Positions 16,406 to 24,534 of a stretch of DNA of 64,000 nucleotides are shown piece by piece. The notes beneath the pieces were generated by a model. It saw nothing but the letters and a program-made list of their open reading frames with translations, did no database searches and had not been told where the DNA came from. This DNA is from Paenibacillus_AP thailandensis (GTDB lineage: Bacteria > Bacillota > Bacilli > Paenibacillales > Paenibacillaceae): assembly GCF_042685365.1 (NCBI RefSeq), contig NZ_JBHUMY010000029.1, positions 5,247 to 69,246 of the forward strand, given 5' to 3'. Position numbers and translations under genes: made by a program. The first letter of the stretch is position 1. The number at the start of each line of letters is the position of its first letter.

Positions 16406-16948
16406 TTATTTCTTCTTACCGGCTTTACCTTCCTTGCGGATAATACGTTCGCCTTCGTACTTGATGCCTTTGCCTTTGTATGGCTCAGGTTCGCGTACGG
16501 AACGGATTTTAGCAGCTGTAGCGCCGACAAGCTCTTTGTCGATGCCTTTTACGATGATTTTCGTAACTGCCGGAACTTCGAACTCGATACCTTTATCGGG
16601 AACAATCTCCACTGGATGCGAGTATCCGACGTTAAGAACAACCTTGTCGCCGGACTTGTTGGCACGGTAACCTACGCCGACCAGCTCCAGGCTCTTGGAG
16701 TAACCTTCGGTTACGCCGTTCACCATGTTCGCGATGACGCTGCGGGTTGTACCATGCAGGGAGCGATGCAATTTATTATCGGACGGACGTTCAACGACGA
16801 TCGCGTCGGCTTCGATATTCACCTTCATGTCTTTGTGAATTTCGCGCGACAGCGAGCCTTTAGGTCCTTTTACTGTAATTACTCCGTTTTCCAAGCTTAC
16901 GTTAACGCCGTTAGGCACTTGGATCGGTTTGCGACCAATACGGGACAT
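16406..16948 (-). CDS. rplF: 50S ribosomal protein L6 (uL6)
   Basis: Large-subunit protein near the factor-binding centre, 180 residues made of two related domains. MSRIGRKPIQVPNGV opens the protein and EPYKGKGIKYEGERIIRKEG closes it, both family signatures. It sits between rpsH and rplR as expected. Confidence 0.98.
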   Translation of the reverse strand: MSRIGRKPIQVPNGVNVSLENGVITVKGPKGSLSREIHKDMKVNIEADAIVVERPSDNKLHRSLHGTTRSVIANMVNGVTEGYSKSLELVGVGYRANKSGDKVVLNVGYSHPVEIVPDKGIEFEVPAVTKIIVKGIDKELVGATAAKIRSVREPEPYKGKGIKYEGERIIRKEGKAGKKK

Positions 16949-16978
16949 TGTTACACCTCCAATCGTTGTGACTTGTTA

Positions 16979-17377
16979 TTACCAAACGTAGCAGACGACT
17001 TCGCCGCCGGATTTGAGTTGACGTGCTTCTTTATCGGTCATAATCCCTTTCGACGTGGAAATGATCGCAATACCAAGACCACCCAGTACGCGAGGGATTT
17101 CGTTCGATTTCGTGTAAACGCGAAGACCTGGTTTCGAAATACGTTTCAAACCGGTAATAACGCGCTCTTGGTTCGGGCCGTATTTCAGGAAAATACGGAT
17201 AATCCCTTGTTTGTTGTCCTCGATAAATTCAGCATCGCGGATAAAGCCTTCACGCTTCAAAATGTCAGCGATTTGCTTCTTCACTTTCGAAGCCGGCATT
17301 TCAACCGTTTCATGCCGAACGACATTCGCATTGCGGATGCGTGTCAACATATCTGCAATCGGATCAGACATCACCAT
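16979..17377 (-). CDS. rpsH: 30S ribosomal protein S8 (uS8)
   Basis: Primary 16S rRNA-binding protein of the 30S body, 132 residues. SDPIADMLTRIRNAN opens the fold and ISTSKGIMTDKEARQLKSGG is the conserved C-terminal rRNA-contact region. GGAGG nine bases upstream favours the first ATG (MVMSDP). Confidence 0.98.
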   Translation of the reverse strand: MVMSDPIADMLTRIRNANVVRHETVEMPASKVKKQIADILKREGFIRDAEFIEDNKQGIIRIFLKYGPNQERVITGLKRISKPGLRVYTKSNEIPRVLGGLGIAIISTSKGIMTDKEARQLKSGGEVVCYVW

Positions 17378-17408
17378 TCTTGTTAACCTCCTTCCCGAAC
17401 TAAGCTAA

Positions 17409-17594
17409 TTACCAGCTTGCTTTTTTGACGCCAGGGATCTGGCCTTTATATGCTAATTCACGGAAACAAATCCGGCAAATTTTAAACTTTTGCAAAACAG
17501 AGTGCGGACGGCCACAACGTTCACAACGCGTATACGCGCGGACTTTGAATTTCGGTGTACGTTGTTGCTTAACTTTCATCGAAGTTTTTGCCAC
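17409..17594 (-). CDS. rpsN: 30S ribosomal protein S14, zinc-binding type (uS14)
   Basis: The 61-residue short form of S14, with a zinc ribbon CERCGRPHSVLQKFKICRIC (two CxxC pairs). This form is normal in the spc operon of Bacillota; many species carry a longer zinc-free paralogue elsewhere for zinc limitation. The start is a GTG with GGAGGTG upstream. Confidence 0.98.
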   Translation of the reverse strand: MAKTSMKVKQQRTPKFKVRAYTRCERCGRPHSVLQKFKICRICFRELAYKGQIPGVKKASW

Positions 17595-17621
17595 TGGGTA
17601 TTACACCTCCCTATTAGTGGA

Positions 17622-18164
17622 TTACTTCGCAAACGGCATGCCCAGTTGGGTCAGCAGTTCACGAGCCTCTTCGTCCGTTTTTGCCGTCGTGACGATGACG
17701 ACGTCCATACCGCGTACTTTATCGACCTTGTCGTATTCGATCTCCGGGAAGATCAATTGCTCTTTCAAGCCAAGCGTATAGTTGCCGCGACCGTCGAACG
17801 CTTTCGTGGATACGCCGCGGAAGTCGCGAACGCGTGGAAGCGAGACGTTGAACAGCTTGTCGAGGAAGTAGTACATGCGCTCGCCGCGCAGCGTTACTTT
17901 AACCCCGATCGGCATGTTTTCGCGGAGCTTGAAGCCGGCGATCGACTTCTTCGCGCGAGTTACGACCGGTTTTTGACCGGAAATGAGACGGAGATCTTCA
18001 ACAGCAGCATCGAGTACTTTGGAGTTGGAAACCGCTTCGCCCATACCCATGTTGATTACTACTTTTTCAATCTTCGGCACTTGCATTACTGTCGTATAGT
18101 TGAACTTCTGCATCAGAGCAGGAGTAATTTCATTCAGGTAACGATCCTTCAATCTTGCAGCCAT
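17622..18164 (-). CDS. rplE: 50S ribosomal protein L5 (uL5)
   Basis: 5S rRNA-binding protein of the central protuberance, 180 residues. Signatures: KVVINMGMGEAVSN, GQKPVVTRAKKSIAGFKLRE and GRGNYTLGLKEQLIFPEI. It is placed between rplX and rpsN as in all Bacillota spc operons. Confidence 0.98.
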   Translation of the reverse strand: MAARLKDRYLNEITPALMQKFNYTTVMQVPKIEKVVINMGMGEAVSNSKVLDAAVEDLRLISGQKPVVTRAKKSIAGFKLRENMPIGVKVTLRGERMYYFLDKLFNVSLPRVRDFRGVSTKAFDGRGNYTLGLKEQLIFPEIEYDKVDKVRGMDVVIVTTAKTDEEARELLTQLGMPFAK

Positions 18165-18194
18165 GTTTCGTTTACCTCCTTTCTACCGTTGCAA

Positions 18195-18548
18195 TTAGTC
18201 GATAACTTCGCCGGAACGTTTTGCGTACCGGACTTTTTTGCCGTTGTCGAGCACTTTGTAACCGATGCGGGTTACTTTGCCGCTCTTAGGGTCGATGTGC
18301 ATCACGTTCGAAGCATGAATCGGAGCTTCTTGCTCAATGATGCCGCCTTGCGGGTTGTTTTGCGAAGGACGGGTATGCTTCTTCACCATGTTCACGCCTT
18401 CGACCAGGACGCGGTTTTCGCGCGGGTACGCTTCGATAACGCGGCCTTTTTTACCTTTATCCTTGCCGGAAATCACGATAACCGTATCGTCTTTTTTGAC
18501 GTGCAGCTTGTGATTGTAAGACTCAAGCACTTTTTTCAGCTTTGGCAT
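18195..18548 (-). CDS. rplX: 50S ribosomal protein L24 (uL24)
   Basis: Assembly initiator of the 50S subunit, 117 residues. A KOW motif (DTVIVISGKDKGKKGRVIEA) is followed by VEGVNMVKKHTRPSQ and the GGI-x-E-x-PIH region. A short extra N-terminus (MPKLKKVLESYNHKLHVKK) precedes the KOW domain, slightly longer than in B. subtilis; the ATG has a good AGGAGGTG site. Confidence 0.97.
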   Translation of the reverse strand: MPKLKKVLESYNHKLHVKKDDTVIVISGKDKGKKGRVIEAYPRENRVLVEGVNMVKKHTRPSQNNPQGGIIEQEAPIHASNVMHIDPKSGKVTRIGYKVLDNGKKVRYAKRSGEVID

Positions 18549-18598
18549 TTGTTACACCTCCTGCTATATAGCTTTCAGGCCACTTTTGGGGTGCCTTA

Positions 18599-18967
18599 TT
18601 AGATAACTTCCGGTGCAAGCGATACGATCTTCATGAAATCTTTATCGCGAAGCTCACGGGCAACCGGTCCGAAGATACGAGTGCCGCGAGGGCTCTTGTC
18701 TTCTTTTACAACTACAGCCGCGTTCTCGTCGAATGCGATGTAGGAACCGTCTTTACGGCGTACGGCACGCTTCGTGCGCACGATAACCGCTTTAACCACG
18801 TCGCCTTTTTTGACAACGCCCCCTGGCGTTGCTTGTTTGACGGAGCATACGATCAGATCGCCGATATGACCTACGCGACGTCCGGTACCGCCAAGCACGC
18901 GAATGCACATCAGTTCTTTAGCGCCGGAGTTGTCGGCAACTGCCAAACGTGTAAATGGTTGAATCAT
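18599..18967 (-). CDS. rplN: 50S ribosomal protein L14 (uL14)
   Basis: Large-subunit protein at the intersubunit face, 122 residues. MIQPFTRLAVADNSGAKELM and DENAAVVVKEDKSPRGTRIF are classic signatures. It lies between rpsQ and rplX. Confidence 0.98.
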   Translation of the reverse strand: MIQPFTRLAVADNSGAKELMCIRVLGGTGRRVGHIGDLIVCSVKQATPGGVVKKGDVVKAVIVRTKRAVRRKDGSYIAFDENAAVVVKEDKSPRGTRIFGPVARELRDKDFMKIVSLAPEVI

Positions 18968-19012
18968 CTGAATGTCCTCCTTTCAGACCATGTTAAACGA
19001 TCTTCCGACTTA

Positions 19013-19276
19013 TTAAAGAATAACCGCAGACTCCACGATCTCTACGAGTCTGAAGCGTTTGTCTTTGGAAAGCGGACGAGTCTCCATGATTTTTACAACG
19101 TCGCCGATTTTCGCTTGGTTGTTTTCGTCATGAGCTTTAAATTTTTTCGTATATTTGATGCGCTTATGGTACAGATCATGCTTTTTGTAAGTTTCTACAG
19201 CCACCACGATCGTTTTGTCCATTTTATCGCTAACGACTTTGCCAATTTGGACTTTACGTGCATTGCGTTCGCTCAT
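19013..19276 (-). CDS. rpsQ: 30S ribosomal protein S17 (uS17)
   Basis: Primary 16S rRNA binder with an OB fold, 87 residues. GKVVSDKMDKTIVVAVET and GDVVKIMETRPLSKDKRFRL are diagnostic. It follows rpmC by 48 bases. Confidence 0.98.
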   Translation of the reverse strand: MSERNARKVQIGKVVSDKMDKTIVVAVETYKKHDLYHKRIKYTKKFKAHDENNQAKIGDVVKIMETRPLSKDKRFRLVEIVESAVIL

Positions 19277-19324
19277 CTTCTTCCTCCTTCCTGAAGGCTA
19301 TGAACCAATCAACGACAGGACTTA

Positions 19325-19525
19325 TTAGCTGCTGATTCCGAGTTCTCTTTCACGCAGGACGGTCTTAGCACGAGCTATTTCCTTCCGCACGTCACGAATC
19401 CGGGTTGGGTTATCCAATTGGCCGGTAGCCAGTTGGAAACGCAGGTTGAAAAGCTCTTCTTTAAAACCGGCGACTTTTTGTTCAATCTCAGCAGTGGTCA
19501 GGTTGCGAAATTCACTAGCTTTCAT
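19325..19525 (-). CDS. rpmC: 50S ribosomal protein L29 (uL29)
   Basis: Small helical protein near the exit tunnel, 66 residues from the ATG at 19525 (MKASEFRNLTTAEIEQKV). Upstream in-frame GTG codons exist, but the chosen start matches the family N-terminus. The gene overlaps the end of rplP by 11 bases, so its translation is likely coupled; the ribosome binding site lies inside rplP. Confidence 0.95.
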   Translation of the reverse strand: MKASEFRNLTTAEIEQKVAGFKEELFNLRFQLATGQLDNPTRIRDVRKEIARAKTVLRERELGISS

Positions 19526-19949
19526 TTGCTTCACCACCCACTTCTTCGCGTTTCACGAACTTCGTTTTGATAGGCAGTTTGTGGGATGCAAGACGCATAG
19601 CCTCACGAGCAATCTCTTCGGATACGCCGGACAGTTCGAACAGGATTTTACCTGGTTTTACAACTGCAACCCACTTCTCTACGTTACCTTTACCGCTACC
19701 CATCCGGACCTCAAGAGGCTTTTGGGTGATCGGCTTATCAGGGAAAATTTTGATCCAAACTTTACCACCACGTCTGATGTAACGGGTCATCGCGATACGA
19801 GCGGACTCGATCTGACGGTTTGTGATCCATGATGGCTCAAGAGCTTGGAGGCCGTATTCGCCGAAAGCGACTTCCGTGCCGCCTTTCGCGCGGCCTCTCA
19901 TATTACCGCGTTGTTGTTTGCGGTGTTTGACACGTTTAGGTACCAACAT
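19515..19949 (-). CDS. rplP: 50S ribosomal protein L16 (uL16)
   Basis: Late-assembly protein at the A-site side of the 50S subunit, 144 residues. MLVPKRVKHRKQQRGNMRGR, GEYGLQALEPSWITNRQIE and the arginine-containing loop GSGKGNVEKWVAVVKPG are conserved. It follows rpsC after three bases and overlaps rpmC. Confidence 0.98.
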   Translation of the reverse strand: MLVPKRVKHRKQQRGNMRGRAKGGTEVAFGEYGLQALEPSWITNRQIESARIAMTRYIRRGGKVWIKIFPDKPITQKPLEVRMGSGKGNVEKWVAVVKPGKILFELSGVSEEIAREAMRLASHKLPIKTKFVKREEVGGEANES

Positions 19950-19952
19950 GAT

Positions 19953-20615
19953 TTAGTTGCCTCCTTCCTGGGGAGCTTTCTTCTTCGTAGGAAGGACTTC
20001 GCCGCGATAGATCCATACTTTTACGCCGATGCGGCCGTAAGTCGTATGCGCTTCTGCAGTTCCGTAGTCGATGTCGGCACGGAGCGTATGAAGCGGAACC
20101 GTTCCTTCGCTGTATCCTTCCGTACGAGCAATTTCAGCACCGCCGAGACGACCGCTTACCGAGGTCTTGATCCCTTTAGCGCCTGCACGCATGGAACGTT
20201 GAATAGCTTGCTTAAGTGCACGACGGAAAGAAACGCGGCGCTCAAGCTGTTGTGCGATACTTTCAGCTACGAGAATAGCGTCCATATCGGCTTGTTTGAT
20301 TTCTGCAATGTTGATGTGGACCTTTTTGCCCTTCGTAATTTTGCCGAGCTCATTGCGAAGGTTTTCCACTTCGGAACCGCCTTTACCGATTACCATACCC
20401 GGCTTAGCCGTGTTAATCGTAACGTTCACGCGGTTAGCTGCACGCTCGATTTCGATGCGCGATACAGCTGCGTCTTTCAGTTTATTTTTCAGGTACTCGC
20501 GGATTTTCACGTCTTCGAGAAGAAGATCGCCGAAATCTTTGTCTGCGTACCATTTCGATTCCCAGTCACGGATGATCCCGATACGGAGACCGACCGGATT
20601 TACCTTTTGACCCAC
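19953..20615 (-). CDS. rpsC: 30S ribosomal protein S3 (uS3)
   Basis: mRNA entry-channel protein, 220 residues. It has an N-terminal KH domain (GMVIGKGGSEVENLR) and the C-terminal S3 domain (RRVSFRRALKQAIQRSMRAG). It begins at GTG (MGQKVNPVGLR) with GGAGGG seven bases upstream. Confidence 0.98.
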   Translation of the reverse strand: MGQKVNPVGLRIGIIRDWESKWYADKDFGDLLLEDVKIREYLKNKLKDAAVSRIEIERAANRVNVTINTAKPGMVIGKGGSEVENLRNELGKITKGKKVHINIAEIKQADMDAILVAESIAQQLERRVSFRRALKQAIQRSMRAGAKGIKTSVSGRLGGAEIARTEGYSEGTVPLHTLRADIDYGTAEAHTTYGRIGVKVWIYRGEVLPTKKKAPQEGGN

Positions 20616-20628
20616 ACGTTATCCCTCC

Positions 20629-20964
20629 TTATTTTTCAGATACCACCAAAGTGATGTGGCTGGTTCTTTTGTTGATACGGCTTGCACGTCCCATAGCGCG
20701 TGGACGGAAACGTTTCATGGTAGGACCTTGATTCACGTAAGCTTGAGATACGACCAGCTTGTTCACGTCCAGTTGGTAGTTATGCTCAGCGTTCGCGATA
20801 GCCGAATTCAGCAGCTTTTCCACGATAGGAGAAGCGGATTTTGGCGTATGACGCAGAATTGCAATCGCCTCGCCGACTTGCTTGCCGCGGATAAGATCCA
20901 CAACGAGCTGCGCTTTACGAGGAGCAATACGTACGAAATTAGCATGCGCTTTTGCTTCTGGCAT
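20629..20964 (-). CDS. rplV: 50S ribosomal protein L22 (uL22)
   Basis: Exit-tunnel protein, 111 residues from the ATG at 20964, chosen because AGGAGG lies seven bases upstream; the open frame runs six codons further. VRIAPRKAQLVVDLIRGKQ and the loop region GPTMKRFRPRAMGRASRINK are intact. No deletion of the macrolide-resistance type is seen in that loop. Confidence 0.97.
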   Translation of the reverse strand: MPEAKAHANFVRIAPRKAQLVVDLIRGKQVGEAIAILRHTPKSASPIVEKLLNSAIANAEHNYQLDVNKLVVSQAYVNQGPTMKRFRPRAMGRASRINKRTSHITLVVSEK

Positions 20965-21005
20965 GGATGAACCTCCTCTCATAACTTAAAGATCTAAAGG
21001 GCAAA

Positions 21006-21284
21006 TTAACGTCTGCCCGTCTTTTTGTCGTCGTCGTGGCCTTTGTACGTACGAGTTGGCGCGAATTCGCCAAGCTTGTGGCCGACCATATCTTCCGTTA
21101 CATAAACCGGCACATGCTTGCGACCGTCGTACACGCCAAACGTGTGACCTACGAATTGCGGGAAAATGGTCGAACGGCGGGACCAAGTCTTAATAACAGC
21201 TTTTTTGTTCGAAGCGTTCATGTCCTCGACTTTTTTCAGCAGGTAGCCGTCAATAAACGGACCTTTCTTCAAACTGCGACCCAT
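21006..21284 (-). CDS. rpsS: 30S ribosomal protein S19 (uS19)
   Basis: Head protein of the 30S subunit that contacts A-site tRNA and the 50S bridge, 92 residues. MGRSLKKGPFIDGYLLKKV and HKLGEFAPTRTYKGH are diagnostic. The start at 21284 has GGGAGG seven bases upstream; the longer frame (MNIGSRELYEK) is rejected. Confidence 0.97.
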   Translation of the reverse strand: MGRSLKKGPFIDGYLLKKVEDMNASNKKAVIKTWSRRSTIFPQFVGHTFGVYDGRKHVPVYVTEDMVGHKLGEFAPTRTYKGHDDDKKTGRR

Positions 21285-21350
21285 TTGTTGTCCTCCCTTC
21301 TCGTAAAGCTCGCGCGAGCCGATGTTCACGCGGCTTTGATCAAGCGGCTA

Positions 21351-22181
21351 TTATTTCGTGCGGCGACGAATAATGTATTGGCTCGATGCTTTTTTCTTCT
21401 TGCGCGTTTTGTAACCAAGGGTTGGTTTGCCCCATGGAGACATAGGCGACTTGCGTCCGATTGGAGCGCGGCCTTCACCACCACCGTGCGGGTGATCGTT
21501 CGGGTTCATGACAACGCCGCGAACTTCAGGACGTTTGCCAAGCCAACGGGAACGGCCGGCTTTACCGATTTTAACGAGCTCGTGGTCTTCGTTGCCAACG
21601 GAGCCGATCGTAGCGCGGCAAGTGTTCAGGATGCGGCGGGTTTCGCCGGAAGTAAGACGAACGATGGCATAGCCTTCTTCTTTACCCAGCAATTGAGCTT
21701 CCGTACCGGCTGCGCGAACCAATTGGCCGCCTTTGCCCGGTTTCAGCTCGATGTTGTGGATAACCGTACCGACCGGAATGTTAACCAGCGGAAGGGCGTT
21801 GCCCACTTTGATGTCGGCTTCAGGGCCGGACATGATTTGATCGCCAACTTTCAAGCCTTTAGGCGCGATGATGTAAGCTTTCTCACCGTCAACATAATGA
21901 ATCAAAGCAATGTTGGATGTGCGGTTCGGATCGTATTCGATCGTTGCCACTTTACCAGGTATGCCGTCCTTCGTACGCTTGAAGTCGATGATGCGGTATT
22001 TACGCTTGTGTCCGCCGCCTTGGTGACGAACCGTAATTTTACCTTGGTTGTTGCGACCCGCTTTGTTATAAAGAGGGGCAAGCAACGATTTCTCCGGCGT
22101 GCTTGTCGTGATCTCTTCGAAAGTCGAGACGGACATTGCACGGCGGGCCGGAGATGTCGGTTTGTACTTCTTAATTGGCAC
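21351..22181 (-). CDS. rplB: 50S ribosomal protein L2 (uL2)
   Basis: Core 50S protein near the peptidyl-transferase centre, 276 residues. RNNQGKITVRHQGGGHKRKY and MNPNDHPHGGGEGRAPIG (with the conserved histidine) are signatures. The start is a GTG (MPIKKYKPTSPARR) with GGAGGGAATC upstream. Confidence 0.98.
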   Translation of the reverse strand: MPIKKYKPTSPARRAMSVSTFEEITTSTPEKSLLAPLYNKAGRNNQGKITVRHQGGGHKRKYRIIDFKRTKDGIPGKVATIEYDPNRTSNIALIHYVDGEKAYIIAPKGLKVGDQIMSGPEADIKVGNALPLVNIPVGTVIHNIELKPGKGGQLVRAAGTEAQLLGKEEGYAIVRLTSGETRRILNTCRATIGSVGNEDHELVKIGKAGRSRWLGKRPEVRGVVMNPNDHPHGGGEGRAPIGRKSPMSPWGKPTLGYKTRKKKKASSQYIIRRRTK

Positions 22182-22198
22182 TTCGATTCCCTCCTTCT

Positions 22199-22489
22199 TT
22201 ATACCGTTTCAAAGAACTCGAGTTCTTTGCTGTCGTCGCTCAATTGAACGATTGCTTTCTTCCATTCGGAAGTATATCCGCTGTAACGGCCGTAGCGCTT
22301 CAGCTTGCCAGGAACGCGCATCGTGTTGACGCTCGCTACCTTCACTTTGAAAATTTCTTCTACAGCTGCTTTGATTTCGGTTTTAGTCGCGCGAAGATCA
22401 ACTTCGAAAGCGTAACGTTTGTTCGCCATGAAATCGCTCGTGCGTTCCGTAATAACCGGGCGCTTGATAATATCGCGTGGATTTTTCAT
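22199..22489 (-). CDS. rplW: 50S ribosomal protein L23 (uL23)
   Basis: Exit-tunnel rim protein and docking site for trigger factor and SRP, 96 residues. RDIIKRPVITERTSDFMANK and KVASVNTMRVPGKLKRYGRY are typical. Its ATG overlaps the rplD stop (TAATG), indicating translational coupling. Confidence 0.98.
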   Translation of the reverse strand: MKNPRDIIKRPVITERTSDFMANKRYAFEVDLRATKTEIKAAVEEIFKVKVASVNTMRVPGKLKRYGRYSGYTSEWKKAIVQLSDDSKELEFFETV

Positions 22490-23112
22490 TACGCAAGCAC
22501 CTCCTGTACTTTCTCTACTGCTTCTTTCGTGATAATGAGCTTATCGTGAACCAAAACATCCAGAACATTAATGCCGTCAGCAGCGACAAATTTCACTCCC
22601 GGAATGTTGCGGGCCGAAAGAGCCACATTATCTTCGTAAGCTGCCGTCACGACAAGAGCCTTGCGGGCAACCTTCAGGTTGTTCAGGATAGCCGCGAATT
22701 CTTTCGTTTTCGGAGCTGCCATCGTCAGTTGGTCGAGAACGATAATATCGTTGCCTGCCACCTTCGACGAAAGCGCGGATTTGATCGCCAGACGGCGAAC
22801 TTTCTTAGGAAGTTTGAAGCCGTACGAGCGAGGAGTCGGACCGAATACGGTACCGCCGCCTACCCATTGCGGCGAACGGATGCTGCCTTGACGAGCGCGG
22901 CCCGTGCCTTTTTGTTTCCAAGGTTTACGGCCGCCGCCGCGAACTTCGGAGCGTCCTTTTACTTTGTGGGTTCCGAAACGTTCGGAAGCCTGCTGCAGTA
23001 CTACAGCGCTGTGCATAACATGAACGTTGGGCTGAATGCCGAACACGCTGTCGGAAAGCTCCAGCTCGCCAACTTGCGATCCGCTCACGTTGTATACAGT
23101 AACTTTAGGCAT
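22489..23112 (-). CDS. rplD: 50S ribosomal protein L4 (uL4)
   Basis: Assembly initiator whose long loop lines the exit tunnel, 207 residues. The loop KVKGRSEVRGGGRKPWKQKG and RARQGSIRSPQWVGGGTVFG are conserved. It lies between rplC and rplW. In enterobacteria L4 represses the S10 operon; whether it does so here is unknown. Confidence 0.98.
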   Translation of the reverse strand: MPKVTVYNVSGSQVGELELSDSVFGIQPNVHVMHSAVVLQQASERFGTHKVKGRSEVRGGGRKPWKQKGTGRARQGSIRSPQWVGGGTVFGPTPRSYGFKLPKKVRRLAIKSALSSKVAGNDIIVLDQLTMAAPKTKEFAAILNNLKVARKALVVTAAYEDNVALSARNIPGVKFVAADGINVLDVLVHDKLIITKEAVEKVQEVLA

Positions 23113-23140
23113 TTGTTGTTCCTCCTTTCTTCAAGAGCAA

Positions 23141-23764
23141 TTAGTTCTTAACCGTTTGTTTGATTTTTACATAACCGTTCTTCGGTCCAGGAATCGAACC
23201 TTTAACGAGCAATACGTTGCGTTCTGCGTCCACTTTGACGATTTCGAGCTTTTGGATCGTAACCGTCTCGTGACCCATGTGGCCCGGAAGGTGTTTGCCT
23301 TTAGGCACGCGGTTCGCTTGAATCGAACCCATGGAACCAGGACCGCGATGGTAGCGGGAACCGTGGCTCATAGGACCCGTGCTTTGTCCCCAACGCTTGA
23401 TAACGCCGGCAAAGCCTTTACCTTTGGAGATCCCCGTTACGTCAACGAATTCGCCTTCCGCGAACAGGTCAGCCTTCACTTCCTGGCCAACTTCATATTC
23501 GCCCAAGTTAATGCCGCGAATTTCACGAACGTAGCGCTTAGGAGCAGTGTTAGCCTTCTTGGCATGGCCGATTTCAGGCTTGTTTGCATTTTTTTCTTTC
23601 TTATCGGAGAAACCAAGTTGTACAGCGTCGTAGCCGTCGTTCTCTTGGTCCTTCTTCTGAAGCACGACGCAAGGACCAGCCTCGATAACCGTTACAGGAA
23701 CGACATTACCTTCGGCGGTGAACACTTGGGTCATACCCAGCTTTTTACCTAAGATACCTTTCAT
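23141..23764 (-). CDS. rplC: 50S ribosomal protein L3 (uL3)
   Basis: Early-assembly protein reaching the peptidyl-transferase centre, 207 residues. MKGILGKKLGMTQVF at the start and GPMSHGSRYHRGPGSMG in the extension are signatures. Second gene of the S10 operon. Confidence 0.98.
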   Translation of the reverse strand: MKGILGKKLGMTQVFTAEGNVVPVTVIEAGPCVVLQKKDQENDGYDAVQLGFSDKKEKNANKPEIGHAKKANTAPKRYVREIRGINLGEYEVGQEVKADLFAEGEFVDVTGISKGKGFAGVIKRWGQSTGPMSHGSRYHRGPGSMGSIQANRVPKGKHLPGHMGHETVTIQKLEIVKVDAERNVLLVKGSIPGPKNGYVKIKQTVKN

Positions 23765-23803
23765 GTTGACACCTCATTTCCCTTCTAATATCAAATATGC
23801 TTA

Positions 23804-24112
23804 TTACAGTTTAATCTCGATATCTACACCGGATGGCAGGTCCAGACGCATCAGCGCATCAACCGTTTGCGGCGTCGGATTAACAATGTCGATCAAGCGT
23901 TTGTGAGTACGCATCTCGAATTGTTCACGGGAATCCTTGTACTTGTGAACCGCACGCAAAATAGTGATGATTTGCTTTTCCGTAGGAAGCGGAATCGGCC
24001 CGGATACGCCAGCACCGGAACGTTTTGCAGTTTCCACGATTTTCTCTGCGGACTGGTCAAGAATTCTATGATCGTATGCTTTCAAGCGAATACGAATCTT
24101 TTGCTTTGCCAT
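23804..24112 (-). CDS. rpsJ: 30S ribosomal protein S10 / NusE (uS10)
   Basis: 30S head protein that also serves as antitermination factor NusE with NusB. 102 residues from the ATG at 24112, supported by AGGAGGG six bases upstream and by the family N-terminus MAKQKIRIRLKAYDHRILD. GPIPLPTEKQIITILRA and FEMRTHKRLIDI follow. It is the first gene of a very long S10-spc-alpha unit reaching rplQ. Confidence 0.98.
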   Translation of the reverse strand: MAKQKIRIRLKAYDHRILDQSAEKIVETAKRSGAGVSGPIPLPTEKQIITILRAVHKYKDSREQFEMRTHKRLIDIVNPTPQTVDALMRLDLPSGVDIEIKL

Positions 24113-24242
24113 ATAAGTCCCTCCTTTTATCGCCCAATTTAGTATCGGACATACTCCGCGGGAAAACCCGTCACACAACCCATGGCAAAGGGGCCGGGTG
24201 TGTCGGCAACCTCTCGCATCATCGCAACGTCACAGACCAACA
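24113..24242 (-). promoter_or_regulatory. structured 5' leader of the S10 operon
   Basis: About 130 transcribed bases lie before rpsJ. They can form ACACACCC with GGGTTGTGT (one bulge) around a GGCC-rich loop, followed by CGGG-TTTT-CCCG. This suggests an r-protein leader or attenuator. I cannot name the family with certainty, and the ligand is unknown. Confidence 0.5.
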
Positions 24243-24248
24243 GTCAAT

Positions 24249-24277
24249 ATTATACCGAAAGCTATAGGCAATTGCAA
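24249..24277 (-). promoter_or_regulatory. main promoter of the S10-spc-alpha operon
   Basis: TTGCAA (24277-24272), a 17-base spacer and perfect TATAAT (24254-24249) on the minus strand, after a strong terminator at 24441-24485. The bases between the promoter and that terminator (24278-24440) hold no gene. Confidence 0.75.
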
Positions 24278-24440
24278 GGAAATTTTAATTGTTTTTCCGC
24301 TTGCAGCCAAGCTTTCGTTCCGCATCTATATTAATGAAGAAACGCGATATATCCCGCCGGCATGACATGCGCTTTGAATAGCATACATGACCTTCGCCGT
24401 TTGCTCAAATCCAATTTCAACCTCACCCTCCTTCTTGCAA

Positions 24441-24485
24441 TAAAAAGAAAAGAGAACCTCCCGTCTTTGAAAAACGGGGGTTCTC
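24441..24485 (-). terminator. terminator of the ABC transporter operon
   Basis: Long stem GAGAACC(C/T)CCGT/ACGGG(A/G)GGTTCTC, followed on the minus strand by TTTTCTTTTTA. It separates the ABC operon from the S10 promoter. The other side also has CTCCTTTTT, but no plus-strand gene approaches. Confidence 0.85.
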
Positions 24486-24534
24486 CTTTTTGCAACTTTA
24501 CATTTGTATAGGATATTATTGCTAGTTTTATAAT

